A stretch of 64,000 bases of DNA from Limnobacter parvus (GTDB lineage: Bacteria; Pseudomonadota; Gammaproteobacteria; Burkholderiales; Burkholderiaceae_B): assembly GCF_024623725.1 (NCBI RefSeq), contig NZ_JANKHG010000014.1, forward strand, positions 1 to 64,000, written 5' to 3'. How positions within the stretch are numbered: position 1 is the first letter of the stretch; every line of letters begins with the position of its first letter. A program made the position numbers and the translations under genes. The notes beneath the pieces are model-generated. The model had not been told where the DNA came from and searched no databases. It saw nothing but the letters and a program-made list of their open reading frames with translations. Of this stretch, positions 43,599-52,050 are shown in pieces.

Positions 43599-45446
43599 AT
43601 GACATCAGTTTCAAACTTCGTTGAAACGCAATTAGGCTGCAGGCTTTCAGCCGGGCTGGCAACAAGCAATACAACTGGACTTGCCACCGTTGCCGCGAAC
43701 GCGCCAAGGCGCCTGAACTCGTATCTGTATGATGCCGTAGTAGGCCTTTACCAAGAAATAAGGCTTGACGGTCGCCTTTCAGAAAATGACTTGAATCTAC
43801 TTCTTGATTTGAGCGAACAATCCCGACAAATAACATCATCGCCATTGACACAAAATGCCTTAGAAGAATTTGGTTTCATGTGCCGAAGGTACATGCAGTT
43901 GTTAAACAACTCCACACAGACCAACGCACCCCAGATCATGAACAAGCAGGTGGCGAATTCAGCATTCCCTAACGCGGTTCCGAAACACACCTTGATTGCC
44001 ACGAACGGTCAACTGTTTGAGCACTACACATGGATCAACTCGACAGAATTGGTGCGCATGAATTCGAGATATTCGTCGGTCAATGGGCTTCAAGCCTTGA
44101 AAATAGACAAAGAAAAAATTCATACCCGGTATGGCGCTACAGAGAGATTAGCGAAATGCGCAGTGGGCAAAGGCTCGTATGGTGTGGCTCGTTTAGGTCG
44201 ATCCGTAAATGATGATCAATACATCGTCGTTAAGAAATCGCACCCAAGATATACCGACGAATTGCCCCAAGCGCTGCTCAAGATCATAAAGCCCAAAAAA
44301 GTGGCTGTTATTCCACACTTGAATGATGGCTCTTTGGCAGGTGTCTCTAAAGTGTATGCCTCACATTTGGCCGCCTCAACGGCCTCGTCAAGAAGCGTAA
44401 GCGGAGCTTCTTCGTTTTCATATCTTGAACTGGGCGTCGCTGATTTACATGGCTTCATTGTCGATTTCAATTTGCTAAGATTTGTCGTTGAGGGGGGGCT
44501 CAGCTCGGAAGGTCTGGGTTATGAGCTGTTGCACGACATGTGTGTTTCCCTTGTCCGAAACACCAGCAAACAGAAAAGCAAGTCTGAAAAAAATGCCTTG
44601 ATATTGGCGCAGATCGATCGGTTGAATCAAAGTCCATTTACCAATCCATACAAAGTTCGACGGTTCTTGAACCGACTGGCTTATCAAATGCTTGAATGCG
44701 TACAGCAAATGCACAATCGCAACGTCGCACACAACGACATTAAACCCAACAACTTTGTTTTGGCAAATCATGATGGCAAACTTCGGGTGAAACTGATCGA
44801 CTTTGATATGAACTCCGCCATAAAACAAACAGCTGACATACCGCTGGTGACTTCCACCGAACTCTATTCAGCACTGCAAAGCCTCGCCTTTGAAGCGGAC
44901 CTTGATCCCGAAAGCCGCGATGCCTACGCTGTAGGATGCTCGATTCATCAGATATGTGGTGATGCACCAATAGAAATCGCAGGCTTAAGAAACAGGATTA
45001 AAAGCGAAACTTTGGAATTCATGGGGATAGATATGAAATCCGTTGAAGACCGCCAAAGGGTGGAAATCATGCAAAAGATTATTCCGGAACTGGCTAGCTT
45101 GAGTCAGGTGGCAGACTTGTTGTGCCAACCCGATACGGAAAAACGATATTCTGTTGGGCAAGCCATGGAGAACATCGTGTTCAGTCAGAGTAATTCCATG
45201 GTCAGCGAATCCGAATTCAGCGAGTTGGCCATCACTGCGCTGCGCGACGGCGGGCTGATCAGTAAAGAATTTAAAGAACGCCTATTCCCCCCAGGAAACC
45301 AGGAAGCAGCCATATTCAATGAACTTGAAATATCGCGTGCCAACAAGAAAACAGCGCGGGATTATTTACTGAAGCAATTCACCGACGAGTACGGCGAGCG
45401 CGAATTAATGGAACGCCTTCAATGCGTTGATCAGGCGGTTTGCTGA
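43599..45446 (+). CDS. Eukaryotic-like Ser/Thr protein kinase, effector candidate
   Basis: A 615-residue protein. Residues about 185-470 form a protein kinase domain with all key residues: glycine loop GKGSYG (190-195), Lys pair K212/K213 (IVVKK), catalytic loop HNDIKPNN with D380, K382 and N385, and metal-binding D401 in IDFD. The Arg of HRD is Asn, and the domain carries an insertion of about 90 residues between the glycine loop region and the catalytic loop. The first 180 residues are a separate helical, Ser/Thr/Asn-rich region without signal peptide or membrane anchor, unlike PknB-type receptors. GGAG stands 10 bases before the ATG. Follows the two nucleotidyltransferase-like genes. Secretion is inferred. 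Confidence 0.8.
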   Translation: MTSVSNFVETQLGCRLSAGLATSNTTGLATVAANAPRRLNSYLYDAVVGLYQEIRLDGRLSENDLNLLLDLSEQSRQITSSPLTQNALEEFGFMCRRYMQLLNNSTQTNAPQIMNKQVANSAFPNAVPKHTLIATNGQLFEHYTWINSTELVRMNSRYSSVNGLQALKIDKEKIHTRYGATERLAKCAVGKGSYGVARLGRSVNDDQYIVVKKSHPRYTDELPQALLKIIKPKKVAVIPHLNDGSLAGVSKVYASHLAASTASSRSVSGASSFSYLELGVADLHGFIVDFNLLRFVVEGGLSSEGLGYELLHDMCVSLVRNTSKQKSKSEKNALILAQIDRLNQSPFTNPYKVRRFLNRLAYQMLECVQQMHNRNVAHNDIKPNNFVLANHDGKLRVKLIDFDMNSAIKQTADIPLVTSTELYSALQSLAFEADLDPESRDAYAVGCSIHQICGDAPIEIAGLRNRIKSETLEFMGIDMKSVEDRQRVEIMQKIIPELASLSQVADLLCQPDTEKRYSVGQAMENIVFSQSNSMVSESEFSELAITALRDGGLISKEFKERLFPPGNQEAAIFNELEISRANKKTARDYLLKQFTDEYGERELMERLQCVDQAVC

Positions 45447-45631
45447 CTCATATTGCTGACCTGAACCAGAGTGTTGTGCGCTTCAATTTCACTTTGGCAG
45501 TGCATACGGCACTGTCCACAACCAGAACATGCACCGGTTTTCATGGTGATGTCGTCTACAGAACCACAACCGTTGCGCACTGCTTCAGAAATGGTGCTGT
45601 CACTAACGTTGGCACAAATGCAGACGATCAT
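45431..45631 (-). CDS. bfd: Bacterioferritin-associated ferredoxin Bfd
   Basis: A 66-residue [2Fe-2S] protein with the family's cysteine pattern CxC-x31-CxxC: C4, C6, C38 and C41. Bfd docks on bacterioferritin and reduces its haem so that stored iron is released. The bacterioferritin gene lies 110 bases upstream on the same strand. A Fur-box-like sequence at 45667-45690 precedes it, so it should be induced when iron is scarce. Its 3' end overlaps the kinase gene's 3' end on the opposite strand by 16 bases. Confidence 0.92.
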   Translation of the reverse strand: MIVCICANVSDSTISEAVRNGCGSVDDITMKTGACSGCGQCRMHCQSEIEAHNTLVQVSNMSQQTA

Positions 45632-45666
45632 GGCGAGACCTCAAAAGCGTTGAACTTGATATTAAT

Positions 45667-45690
45667 AATAATGATTCGCATTACTATAAT
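45667..45690 (-). promoter_or_regulatory. Fur-box-like site upstream of bfd
   Basis: AATAATGATTCGCATTACTA contains two inverted AATGATT/CGCATTA hexamer-type units matching betaproteobacterial Fur boxes. It is 36 bases upstream of the bfd start. Confidence 0.65.
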
Positions 45691-45741
45691 CAAGTATTTT
45701 TTCAACGCACTTTGAAATCGTTGGTTTCTGATAGATATCGC

Positions 45742-46218
45742 TTATTCTGAAACACCCATCATGGACTGCTCAAAATTCTGCAGACCCACCCGGTCAATCA
45801 GGCTGAGTTGGGTTTCCAGCCAATCAATGTGTTCTTCGGTGTCGTCCAGAATGACTTGAAGAATGTCGCGTGACACATAATCACGCTCTAATTCTGCGGT
45901 CGCTATACCATCTTTGATGGTCACTTGCGCAGCACTTTCCATTTTCAGGTCACTTTCCAGAATTTCGCGAGTGTTCTCGCCAATCATCAGCTTGCCAAGG
46001 TCTTGCAAATTGGGCAAACCATCCAGCATCAACACACGTTCAATTAACAAATCTGCATGTTTCATCTCACCAATTGATTCCTCGTACTCCTTCTTCTTAA
46101 GTACTTCAAGGCCCCAGCTTCCAAAAATTCGCGAGTGCAGAAAATACTGGTTGATCGCCGTGAGCTCGTTCTTCAATTGAGCATTCAACGCGGCAATTAC
46201 CTTGCTGGAACCTTTCAT
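45742..46218 (-). CDS. bfr: Bacterioferritin
   Basis: A 158-residue haem ferritin. Ferroxidase ligands E18, E51, H54 and the later YVSRDILQVILDDTEEHIDW segment (E94/E127/H130 equivalents) are present, and the haem ligand M52 is conserved in GEMKHAD. Twenty-four subunits form a cage that stores iron as ferric mineral. The ATG at 46216-46218 with GGGAGAAG 4-12 bases upstream gives the standard N-terminus MKGSSKVI; the frame extends 16 codons further without support. Followed by bfd on the same strand with a Fur-type site in between. Confidence 0.95.
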   Translation of the reverse strand: MKGSSKVIAALNAQLKNELTAINQYFLHSRIFGSWGLEVLKKKEYEESIGEMKHADLLIERVLMLDGLPNLQDLGKLMIGENTREILESDLKMESAAQVTIKDGIATAELERDYVSRDILQVILDDTEEHIDWLETQLSLIDRVGLQNFEQSMMGVSE

Positions 46219-46318
46219 CGTTCTTCTCCCTAAGCACTTAATTTGATTCAATACGACAGTGTACAACGCGGGCCAAGGCAGCCAAAACCCTTTTCCTGCA
46301 AGACTTTTAAAAAAACCC

Positions 46319-46361
46319 TTGCAAAATCCAAAAAGCTAAATAATAATGAGAACACTTCTCG
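46319..46361 (+). promoter_or_regulatory. Promoter with overlapping Fur box
   Basis: A TTGCAA -35-like element (46319-46324) and TAATAA (46341-46346) are 16 bases apart. The -10 region overlaps TAATGAGAACACTTCTCGTTA (46344-46361 and neighbours), an inverted AATGAGAA/TTCTCGTT dyad typical of Fur boxes. It directs transcription into the structured RNA that ends at 46500 and towards tonB. Confidence 0.6.
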
Positions 46362-46502
46362 TTAACATCTTTCCGAACGAGATTGCCGTGGGTCTACCGC
46401 TCAATCTCCTTCTTCGCAACAGTTGGCATCCTCGTCGGTGGCCTTCCTTGTTCGGAAAGATCCTCCTTGACCAGTCAGCAATTCGCTGACTGGTTTTTAT
46501 TT
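46353..46502 (+). ncRNA. Candidate Fur-controlled small RNA or attenuated tonB leader
   Basis: About 150 bases between a Fur-type promoter and an intrinsic terminator, without a convincing gene. ATCTTTCCGAAC (46367-46378) is complementary to GTTCGGAAAGAT (46450-46461), a perfect 12-base-pair outer stem enclosing about 70 bases, followed at once by the terminator hairpin. This is the layout of an iron-responsive small RNA of the RyhB/PrrF/NrrF kind or of an attenuated leader for tonB, which starts 68 bases beyond. I do not recognise a known RNA family. Confidence 0.45.
46471..46502 (+). terminator. Intrinsic terminator upstream of tonB
   Basis: CCAGTCAGC (46471-46479) pairs perfectly with GCTGACTGG (46485-46493) around a five-base loop, followed by TTTTTATTT. 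A textbook Rho-independent terminator on the plus strand. Confidence 0.9.
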
Positions 46503-46568
46503 GATGTGAAGTGAACAAACTTGCTTTGGTGCCGATGTGGCAGACTGCGAAAGGCATTTGCTGATTTA

Positions 46569-47267
46569 ATGAATACCCAATCTGTTTCGATGAGTTTTTC
46601 TCTGAATATCCATTCGCAAAAACTGATTAACACGCTGACATTTGCCGCAGTCTTGCTGCTGCATGCATTGGGCCTGGTGTGGGCTGCGCAACAACTCAGT
46701 ATTACTGAACCAGCAATTACACCACCCAGCGTGGTTGGCGTGTTGGTGGCTCCAGAACCTGTGCCTGCGCCGCCACTGCCGAAGGCGGTTCCGCCATCAT
46801 CCAAGCCCGAGCCCAAACCTGTGCCCAAACCCAAGCCCGTGGCAAAGCCGACTCCTGAGCCCAAAACCGAGCCTGCACGTGAAGTCGCCTCCGAACCCGT
46901 GTCACCAGCTGCGGCGAGCGTGCCCGCGCCTGCGGCACCGTCAATGCCGCCAGCCTCACCGGCGCCCGAGGCCTTGGCCCCGGTGACCCCACCACGCACC
47001 GATGCCGCCCATTTGAATAATCCGGCGCCGCAGTACCCGGCATTGTCACGCCGACTGGGTGAACAAGGCCGCGTATTGCTGGACGTTTATATTTTGCCCA
47101 ATGGGAATGTAGGCGAAATCAAATTGAATCAATCAAGCGGTTTTCCAAGGCTGGACAACGCCGCCCTTCAAGCCGTGAAAACCTGGAAATACGTACCCGC
47201 CAAACGGGGCGACAAGCCAATTCCGTTTTGGTACGTACAACCTGTTTCCTTTGTATTGAATAACTGA
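46569..47267 (+). CDS. tonB: Energy transducer TonB
   Basis: A 232-residue protein from the ATG at 46569. It has one N-terminal membrane anchor (about residues 20-40, TLTFAAVLLLHALGLVWA), a long Pro/Lys/Glu-rich spacer (KPEPKPVPKPKPVAKPTPEP) spanning the periplasm, and a C-terminal TonB domain (NPAPQYPALSRRLGEQGRVL, AALQAVKTWKYVPAKR). TonB transmits proton-motive energy from ExbBD to outer-membrane receptors such as the one at 35299. First gene of tonB-exbB-exbD, downstream of a Fur-type promoter and terminator. Confidence 0.93.
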   Translation: MNTQSVSMSFSLNIHSQKLINTLTFAAVLLLHALGLVWAAQQLSITEPAITPPSVVGVLVAPEPVPAPPLPKAVPPSSKPEPKPVPKPKPVAKPTPEPKTEPAREVASEPVSPAAASVPAPAAPSMPPASPAPEALAPVTPPRTDAAHLNNPAPQYPALSRRLGEQGRVLLDVYILPNGNVGEIKLNQSSGFPRLDNAALQAVKTWKYVPAKRGDKPIPFWYVQPVSFVLNN

Positions 47268-47297
47268 GAACATTGAATTTAAGCGAGGTTTATTGAA

Positions 47298-48017
47298 ATG
47301 GAAAACAACCCTTACGGCATGGCTGCCATGTGGGCCCAAGGCGATTGGGTCATCAAAAGTGTGGCATTGTTGCTGTTGATTATGTCGATTGCGTCTTGGT
47401 ATGTAATTATCAGCCGCAGCATTCGCCTGTATCGGCTTCGCAAAAATGTGGGTGCAGTCGACCAGTTCTGGCACACCCACAGCTTTGCGGAAGGTTTGCA
47501 GGTGTTGGGCAAAGACACCGGCAACCCTTTTCATCACATGGCCATTGAAGGCCAGGCTGCGGTGAACCACCACAGCACCAATAAAGACGACCTGCACGGG
47601 CAAATCAGCCTGGCCGACTGGCTTAGTGAGGCTCTACGCGGCGCGATGGACGAAGCTGCCGAGAAACTACAATCAGGCCTGTCAATTTTGGCTTCTGTGG
47701 GTTCCACAGCACCATTCGTCGGTTTGTTCGGAACAGTGTGGGGCATCTACCATGCGCTTGTGGCCATTGGCGTGTCGGGTCAGGCCAGCATCGACAAAGT
47801 GGCTGGCCCTGTGGGCGAGGCATTGATCATGACCGCTTTTGGCCTCGCTGTGGCCATTCCAGCCGTGCTGGGTTACAACGCATTGACACGCGCCAACAAA
47901 GGGCTGCTCAGCAAATTGAACCGTTTCGCACGACAATTGCATGCTTACTTTCTAACCGGTTCGCCCATGCAGAAAGATTCTGCCGTGCGCACCATGCCTT
48001 TGAAAAAGGAAGCGTAA
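47298..48017 (+). CDS. exbB: ExbB, MotA/TolQ/ExbB proton channel protein
   Basis: A 239-residue inner-membrane protein with three membrane segments, one near the N-terminus (VALLLLIMSIASWYVII) and two in the C-terminal half. The MotA/TolQ/ExbB signature is present: LASVGSTAPFVGLFGTVWGI and GEALIMTAFGLAVAIPAVLGYN. ExbB pentamers with ExbD form the proton channel that energises TonB. It lies 30 bases after tonB and 3 bases before exbD. Confidence 0.93.
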   Translation: MENNPYGMAAMWAQGDWVIKSVALLLLIMSIASWYVIISRSIRLYRLRKNVGAVDQFWHTHSFAEGLQVLGKDTGNPFHHMAIEGQAAVNHHSTNKDDLHGQISLADWLSEALRGAMDEAAEKLQSGLSILASVGSTAPFVGLFGTVWGIYHALVAIGVSGQASIDKVAGPVGEALIMTAFGLAVAIPAVLGYNALTRANKGLLSKLNRFARQLHAYFLTGSPMQKDSAVRTMPLKKEA

Positions 48018-48020
48018 GCC

Positions 48021-48434
48021 ATGTCGTTCAATTCTTATGACGACCAACAGGAAATGAGCGAAATCAACATGACCCCCTTGGTGGACGTGATGCTGGTGCT
48101 GCTGATCATTTTCATTATCACTGTGCCGGTGATTACGCATTCCGTGAAAGTGGATTTGCCGCAAGCCAGCCAGCAGCCCACCGAGGTGAAGCCTGATGTA
48201 GTCACGTTGACCGTGCAGCGCGATGGCAGCCTGATGTGGAATGACGAAACACTGACTTTTGAGAACCTGGAGCTTCGCTTTCAAGCAGTGGCGCAGCAAG
48301 ACGCGCAACCCGAACTGCGCATTCAGGGCGACAGGGCTGTGGAATACGAGAAAGTTGTGCAAGTGATGGCAGCCGCGCAACGCGCTGGCGTTGAAAAACT
48401 GGGATTTATGACGGAACCGCGTGGTACTCCGTAA
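48021..48434 (+). CDS. exbD: ExbD, biopolymer transport protein
   Basis: A 137-residue protein with a single N-terminal membrane helix. MSEINMTPLVDVMLVLLIIF contains the essential membrane Asp (PLVDVMLV) that carries protons in ExbD/TolR. The periplasmic remainder includes the typical LRIQGDRAVEYEKVVQVMAA segment. Last gene of the tonB operon, followed by a terminator. Confidence 0.94.
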   Translation: MSFNSYDDQQEMSEINMTPLVDVMLVLLIIFIITVPVITHSVKVDLPQASQQPTEVKPDVVTLTVQRDGSLMWNDETLTFENLELRFQAVAQQDAQPELRIQGDRAVEYEKVVQVMAAAQRAGVEKLGFMTEPRGTP

Positions 48435-48458
48435 ATTGACTATTTACCATTCACCAAG

Positions 48459-48489
48459 GCCATCCGTTGAACAACGCGATGGCTTTTTT
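48459..48489 (+). terminator. Intrinsic terminator of tonB-exbBD
   Basis: GCCATC (48459-48464) pairs with GATGGC (48478-48483), with an inner GTTG/CAAC pairing, followed by six T residues. Located 25 bases after the exbD stop. Confidence 0.85.
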
Positions 48490-48673
48490 ATACCCCCTTG
48501 CAGTGACCCACCCGACACACTGCTTGGCGTGTCACGGGCGCAATGCTAGCGTGTGCAATTGCCTGAAACAGAGAGACCATCGAAGCTTTTGATTTGATGA
48601 TGTGACAAGCAAATTGTCGCAAAGTCATGCGAAACTTGAACGAACAGTCAAGTTAAACACTTTTATTCTCTAT

Positions 48674-48690
48674 TTGTAATCATGTTATCC
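48674..48690 (+). promoter_or_regulatory. Weak HexR-like site before pgi
   Basis: TTGTAATCATGTTATCC resembles the HexR consensus TGTAAT-www-ATTACA in the left arm but only partly in the right. It lies just before the pgi start. Assignment is tentative and rests on the neighbouring hexR gene. Confidence 0.3.
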
Positions 48691-48707
48691 AATTGACGGC
48701 GCAACGC

Positions 48708-50273
48708 ATGAAACCATCTTCCACGACTACTTCGGCCTTGAACCCAGGATATTTGTCCCGGTCAATTGGCCCACTTCACATTAATCTGGATCGCCAACTC
48801 TACAACATCAGCCATGTTTTGAGTTTCGAGCAATCCGAGGCCAACCAGCGCCTTTCAAGCTTTATTCAAAAAATGTTCAGCGGGCAAGTAGTCAACGGCA
48901 CTGAACAGCGCCCCGCCGGCCACTGGGCGTTGCGAGCGGCCTGCAATGCGCAAGCGTACCCGGCGCCCGTGTCGCTGTTGGTGAATGGCCGTGATGAAAT
49001 CGAATTGGCCAGGCAGGTTCAGGAACACATGCAACTGTTTGTCGAGCAGGTGCGTTCTGGCCGCTACACCACACCCGATGGAGTACGCTACGACAGCATT
49101 TTGCACCTGGGCATCGGTGGTTCAGACCTTGGACCGCGCTTGCTCAATGATGTGTTCAGCAAACTTGAGCTGGGTGGTGAAGATGCGATGAAAATACGCT
49201 TCGCTGCAAATGTAGACTTTCATGAAATGAAAGCCGCACTGGCTGCCTTGAATCCAAAAACCACCTTGGTGGTGACTGCAAGCAAATCATTTTCCACCCG
49301 CGAAACCTTGCACAACGCCCAACATATTTTCAAATGGCTGGATTCAGCAGGCCCCGACTACCGCGGAAAGGCTTTGGTGGCGGCCACCTGCAAACCTTCC
49401 AAGGCGATGGAGTTGGGAATTCCACCCGAACGCATATTCGAGTTCAGCGAAACCGTGGGTGGCCGTTATTCCCTGTGGGGGCCCGTGTCCATCGGCGTGC
49501 GCATGGTGCATGGCAACTTGGTATTCAATGAATTGCTGGAAGGCGCCGCATTGATGGACGGTCACGTGTTACAGAGCAAGGCCAGCCAGTGCATTCCCAC
49601 CCTGCTGGCCATGAGCGATTTGTACAATCTGGAACAAGGTGTAGCCTCGCTGATGCTGAGCCCCTACGATTCCCGCTTGTCCCAATTGGTGCCTTACCTG
49701 CAACAATTGTGGATGGAATCACTTGGCAAAGGCGTGAACAACCATGGCGAGCTGCTGTACAAACCGAGCTGCCCAATACTGTGGGGCGATGTGGGTACCA
49801 ACGGTCAACATGCGTTTTTCCAAATGCTTCATCAAAGCAGAATAGCAAGCTCGGTAGAGCTAATGGCCATTATTCACCCCAATCATGATGAAGAGCAGTC
49901 TCACCAAGTACTTCTTTCTCATGCTTTGGCGCAGTCTGAAGCATTCTCGGTGGGTCGCCTGAACTCCATGGAAGAGCTTGCCGACACTGTGAATAATTTC
50001 AAGGCGTGCCCAGGTAAGCGGCCGGTGCAAATGGTGTTTATGGACTCTCTTACACCCTATTCACTGGGTGCGCTATTGGCCATGTGGGAACACCGCACCG
50101 CTGCATTGGCTGCAATGCAGAACATCAACCCGTTCGATCAATGGGGCGTAGAACTTGGCAAGGGCATCGCGGAACAGCTGGAACACAGTGTACCTCCTGG
50201 CGAAGCCCCAGCTGAAAATCCGGTTACAGCACACTTCATCAATCATTTCTTAAAAAACGCGGGCCAACGATGA
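48708..50273 (+). CDS. pgi: Glucose-6-phosphate isomerase
   Basis: A 521-residue enzyme interconverting glucose-6-phosphate and fructose-6-phosphate in the cytoplasm. Family signatures are present: GIGGSDLGPRLLNDV for phosphate binding, SETVGGRYSLWGPVSIG, and the C-terminal QWGVELGKGIA with the catalytic Lys. Length is slightly under the 545 residues of enterobacterial Pgi because the N-terminus is short. I start at the ATG 48708; a TTG at 48693 would add five residues, and neither has a clear ribosome site. Overlaps the following lactonase gene by four bases. HexR, encoded just beyond, may regulate it. Confidence 0.95.
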   Translation: MKPSSTTTSALNPGYLSRSIGPLHINLDRQLYNISHVLSFEQSEANQRLSSFIQKMFSGQVVNGTEQRPAGHWALRAACNAQAYPAPVSLLVNGRDEIELARQVQEHMQLFVEQVRSGRYTTPDGVRYDSILHLGIGGSDLGPRLLNDVFSKLELGGEDAMKIRFAANVDFHEMKAALAALNPKTTLVVTASKSFSTRETLHNAQHIFKWLDSAGPDYRGKALVAATCKPSKAMELGIPPERIFEFSETVGGRYSLWGPVSIGVRMVHGNLVFNELLEGAALMDGHVLQSKASQCIPTLLAMSDLYNLEQGVASLMLSPYDSRLSQLVPYLQQLWMESLGKGVNNHGELLYKPSCPILWGDVGTNGQHAFFQMLHQSRIASSVELMAIIHPNHDEEQSHQVLLSHALAQSEAFSVGRLNSMEELADTVNNFKACPGKRPVQMVFMDSLTPYSLGALLAMWEHRTAALAAMQNINPFDQWGVELGKGIAEQLEHSVPPGEAPAENPVTAHFINHFLKNAGQR

Positions 50274-51154
50274 ACTGGCAAGCACTGCAACTGCCTGCAT
50301 GTGGTCTGGCGGAAAGCCCCCGCTATGCCCATGGCTGCTGGGCTTGGGTGGACATTGACCAGCGGGTGCTGTACCGGCTGAATCAAAGTGATATTTTGAG
50401 TTCGGGGCAACCCAATTTACACGCCCTTGAGCTGCCCGATGAAATTGGCTGCGTGCTGCCCACCGCACGGGCCGAAACCTGGGTGCTTTTGGGTCGCCAA
50501 GGCGCATGGCTGCTTGAACACAATTCACTCACCTTGAAACTTGCTGCGCCCTTCGATTCTGCCAAACACCGGTTCAACGATGGACGGGCAGACCCGGCAG
50601 GCCGCGTGTGGATTTCATCGCTGGTGGATGCTCGCAGCCCTGCCACTGCTGCGCTGTATTGCATTGAATCAGGAAAGGCAGAACTGAAGATAAATGACCT
50701 GATTGTGGGCAATGGCCTGGCATTTTCACCCCAAGGAAATTCCATGTTTTTAAGCGACACACGCCACAAGTGCCTGTGGCGATTTGACTTTGACAGCGCC
50801 ACAAGTGTGCTGAGCAACAAGCGTTTAATCAAGCAATACACGGAAGGACCAGCGCGTCCAGATGGCGCCTGTTTTTCAAACGACGGGAGCTACTGGGTGG
50901 CCATTCTGGAAGGTTACCGACTTGAACGTTTTTCCGAGCAGGGTGAGTTTATGGAAAACATAGAAATTCCGCTAGCCAAACCCACCATGCCCTGTTTTGG
51001 CGGCGAGCACGGGAATATATTGCTGGTCACCTCGGCCAAAGCCGATGAAAAACTTCCCAACAAACCTCGCTTCGGTGACGTCAGTTTGATTGCCTGCGAA
51101 TCTGGTTTCAAAGGCCTGCCAGAGTCATTTGCAAACCCCGCTCACTTGAATTGA
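50270..51154 (+). CDS. SMP-30/gluconolactonase-family protein
   Basis: A 294-residue six-bladed beta-propeller of the SMP-30/gluconolactonase/LRE family. The metal-binding residues fall in AESPRYA (Glu), FNDGRADPAGRVWISS (Asn/Asp), VGNGLAFSPQGNSMFLSDT (Asn, Asp) and RPDGACFSNDGSYW. Such enzymes hydrolyse sugar lactones such as gluconolactone. Translational overlap with pgi (ATGA) places it in hexose metabolism, which supports a sugar-lactonase role. Convergent with the HexR regulator gene, 16 bases apart. Confidence 0.88.
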   Translation: MNWQALQLPACGLAESPRYAHGCWAWVDIDQRVLYRLNQSDILSSGQPNLHALELPDEIGCVLPTARAETWVLLGRQGAWLLEHNSLTLKLAAPFDSAKHRFNDGRADPAGRVWISSLVDARSPATAALYCIESGKAELKINDLIVGNGLAFSPQGNSMFLSDTRHKCLWRFDFDSATSVLSNKRLIKQYTEGPARPDGACFSNDGSYWVAILEGYRLERFSEQGEFMENIEIPLAKPTMPCFGGEHGNILLVTSAKADEKLPNKPRFGDVSLIACESGFKGLPESFANPAHLN

Positions 51155-51170
51155 AGTTTTTGATCCTCCC

Positions 51171-52025
51171 CTACTTCGCGTAGCGGCTTTCAATCAGATT
51201 CTTTTTAAGACGTGCCATATTTTTTTGCACGCTGTCGCCCAATTGCAATGCAACCTGGGTGGCCAAAACATCCACAATACACAGATGTAAAAGTCGCGAT
51301 ACCATTGGGCTGTATTGCTCATAATATTCGCCATGGTCGGCAGGGATGTGTACCTGAACCTCTTCAGCCAGCGGCGAACCTGATGCTGTGATGGCAATGG
51401 TTCCCGCACCGGCCTGCCGCGCAATCCGTGTGGCGTCGAGCAGGTCTTGACTTCGACCAGAATTGGAAATGATGATCAGGGAATCGCCCTTGTTCAACAT
51501 CGACGCAGCCATTATTTGCAAATGACCGTCCGAATAGGCTTGCGCAGCACACCCCATGCGAAAAAATTTGTGCTCAGCGTCCAGAGCGATGAAACCTGAA
51601 TTACCCACACCGTAGAAGACCAGGCGCCCCTTGGTTGAAATTGCCTTCGTGATCAATTTGGCGGCTTGACTAATTGGTTGGGCTGGCGCCGTGTTCCGGA
51701 AGTTACTCAAGGTGTGAATTGCATTGTCGAGCACTTTTTGAATCAGTGTTTCACCGGTGTCGCCTTGTTGCACAGCCTGATGAATGAAGGGCACACCTGA
51801 ATTCAGACTGGCCGCGAGTTTTAGCTTGAAGTCGCTTAAACCTTCGTAACCCAGGGTTCGACAAAATCTGACCACAGAGGGGCTGCTGACTCCAGCCCGC
51901 TTGGCCAGGGTTGTGACTGGCAACTTTTGAAAGCCACTGGGGTCTTTCAGCACCAGCTGCGCAACTGCTTGTTCTGCGCCAGACAACTGCTCCAGTTCCC
52001 TGCGAATTCGATCCAGAAGATTCAT
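51171..52025 (-). CDS. hexR: RpiR/HexR-family transcriptional regulator
   Basis: A 284-residue protein with an N-terminal RpiR-type helix-turn-helix (LPVTTLAKRAGVSSPSVVRF, CRTLGYEGLSDFKLKL) and a C-terminal SIS sugar-phosphate domain (RLVFYGVGNSGFIALDAEHKF, SLIIISNSGRSQDLLDATRIA). Its similarity to HexR, which senses 2-keto-3-deoxy-6-phosphogluconate in proteobacteria and controls central sugar genes, fits with the neighbouring pgi and lactonase genes. A HexR-type palindrome stands 26 bases before its start, indicating autoregulation. Confidence 0.88.
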   Translation of the reverse strand: MNLLDRIRRELEQLSGAEQAVAQLVLKDPSGFQKLPVTTLAKRAGVSSPSVVRFCRTLGYEGLSDFKLKLAASLNSGVPFIHQAVQQGDTGETLIQKVLDNAIHTLSNFRNTAPAQPISQAAKLITKAISTKGRLVFYGVGNSGFIALDAEHKFFRMGCAAQAYSDGHLQIMAASMLNKGDSLIIISNSGRSQDLLDATRIARQAGAGTIAITASGSPLAEEVQVHIPADHGEYYEQYSPMVSRLLHLCIVDVLATQVALQLGDSVQKNMARLKKNLIESRYAK

Positions 52026-52050
52026 ACGCGTATCCCAAGACAGGTTACAA

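Noticed and set aside
46346-46489. A 47-codon frame inside the Fur/structured RNA region that ends within the terminator
   Set aside because: Its ATG lies inside the Fur box, before the likely transcript start, and no ribosome site is present; the RNA structure explains the sequence better.
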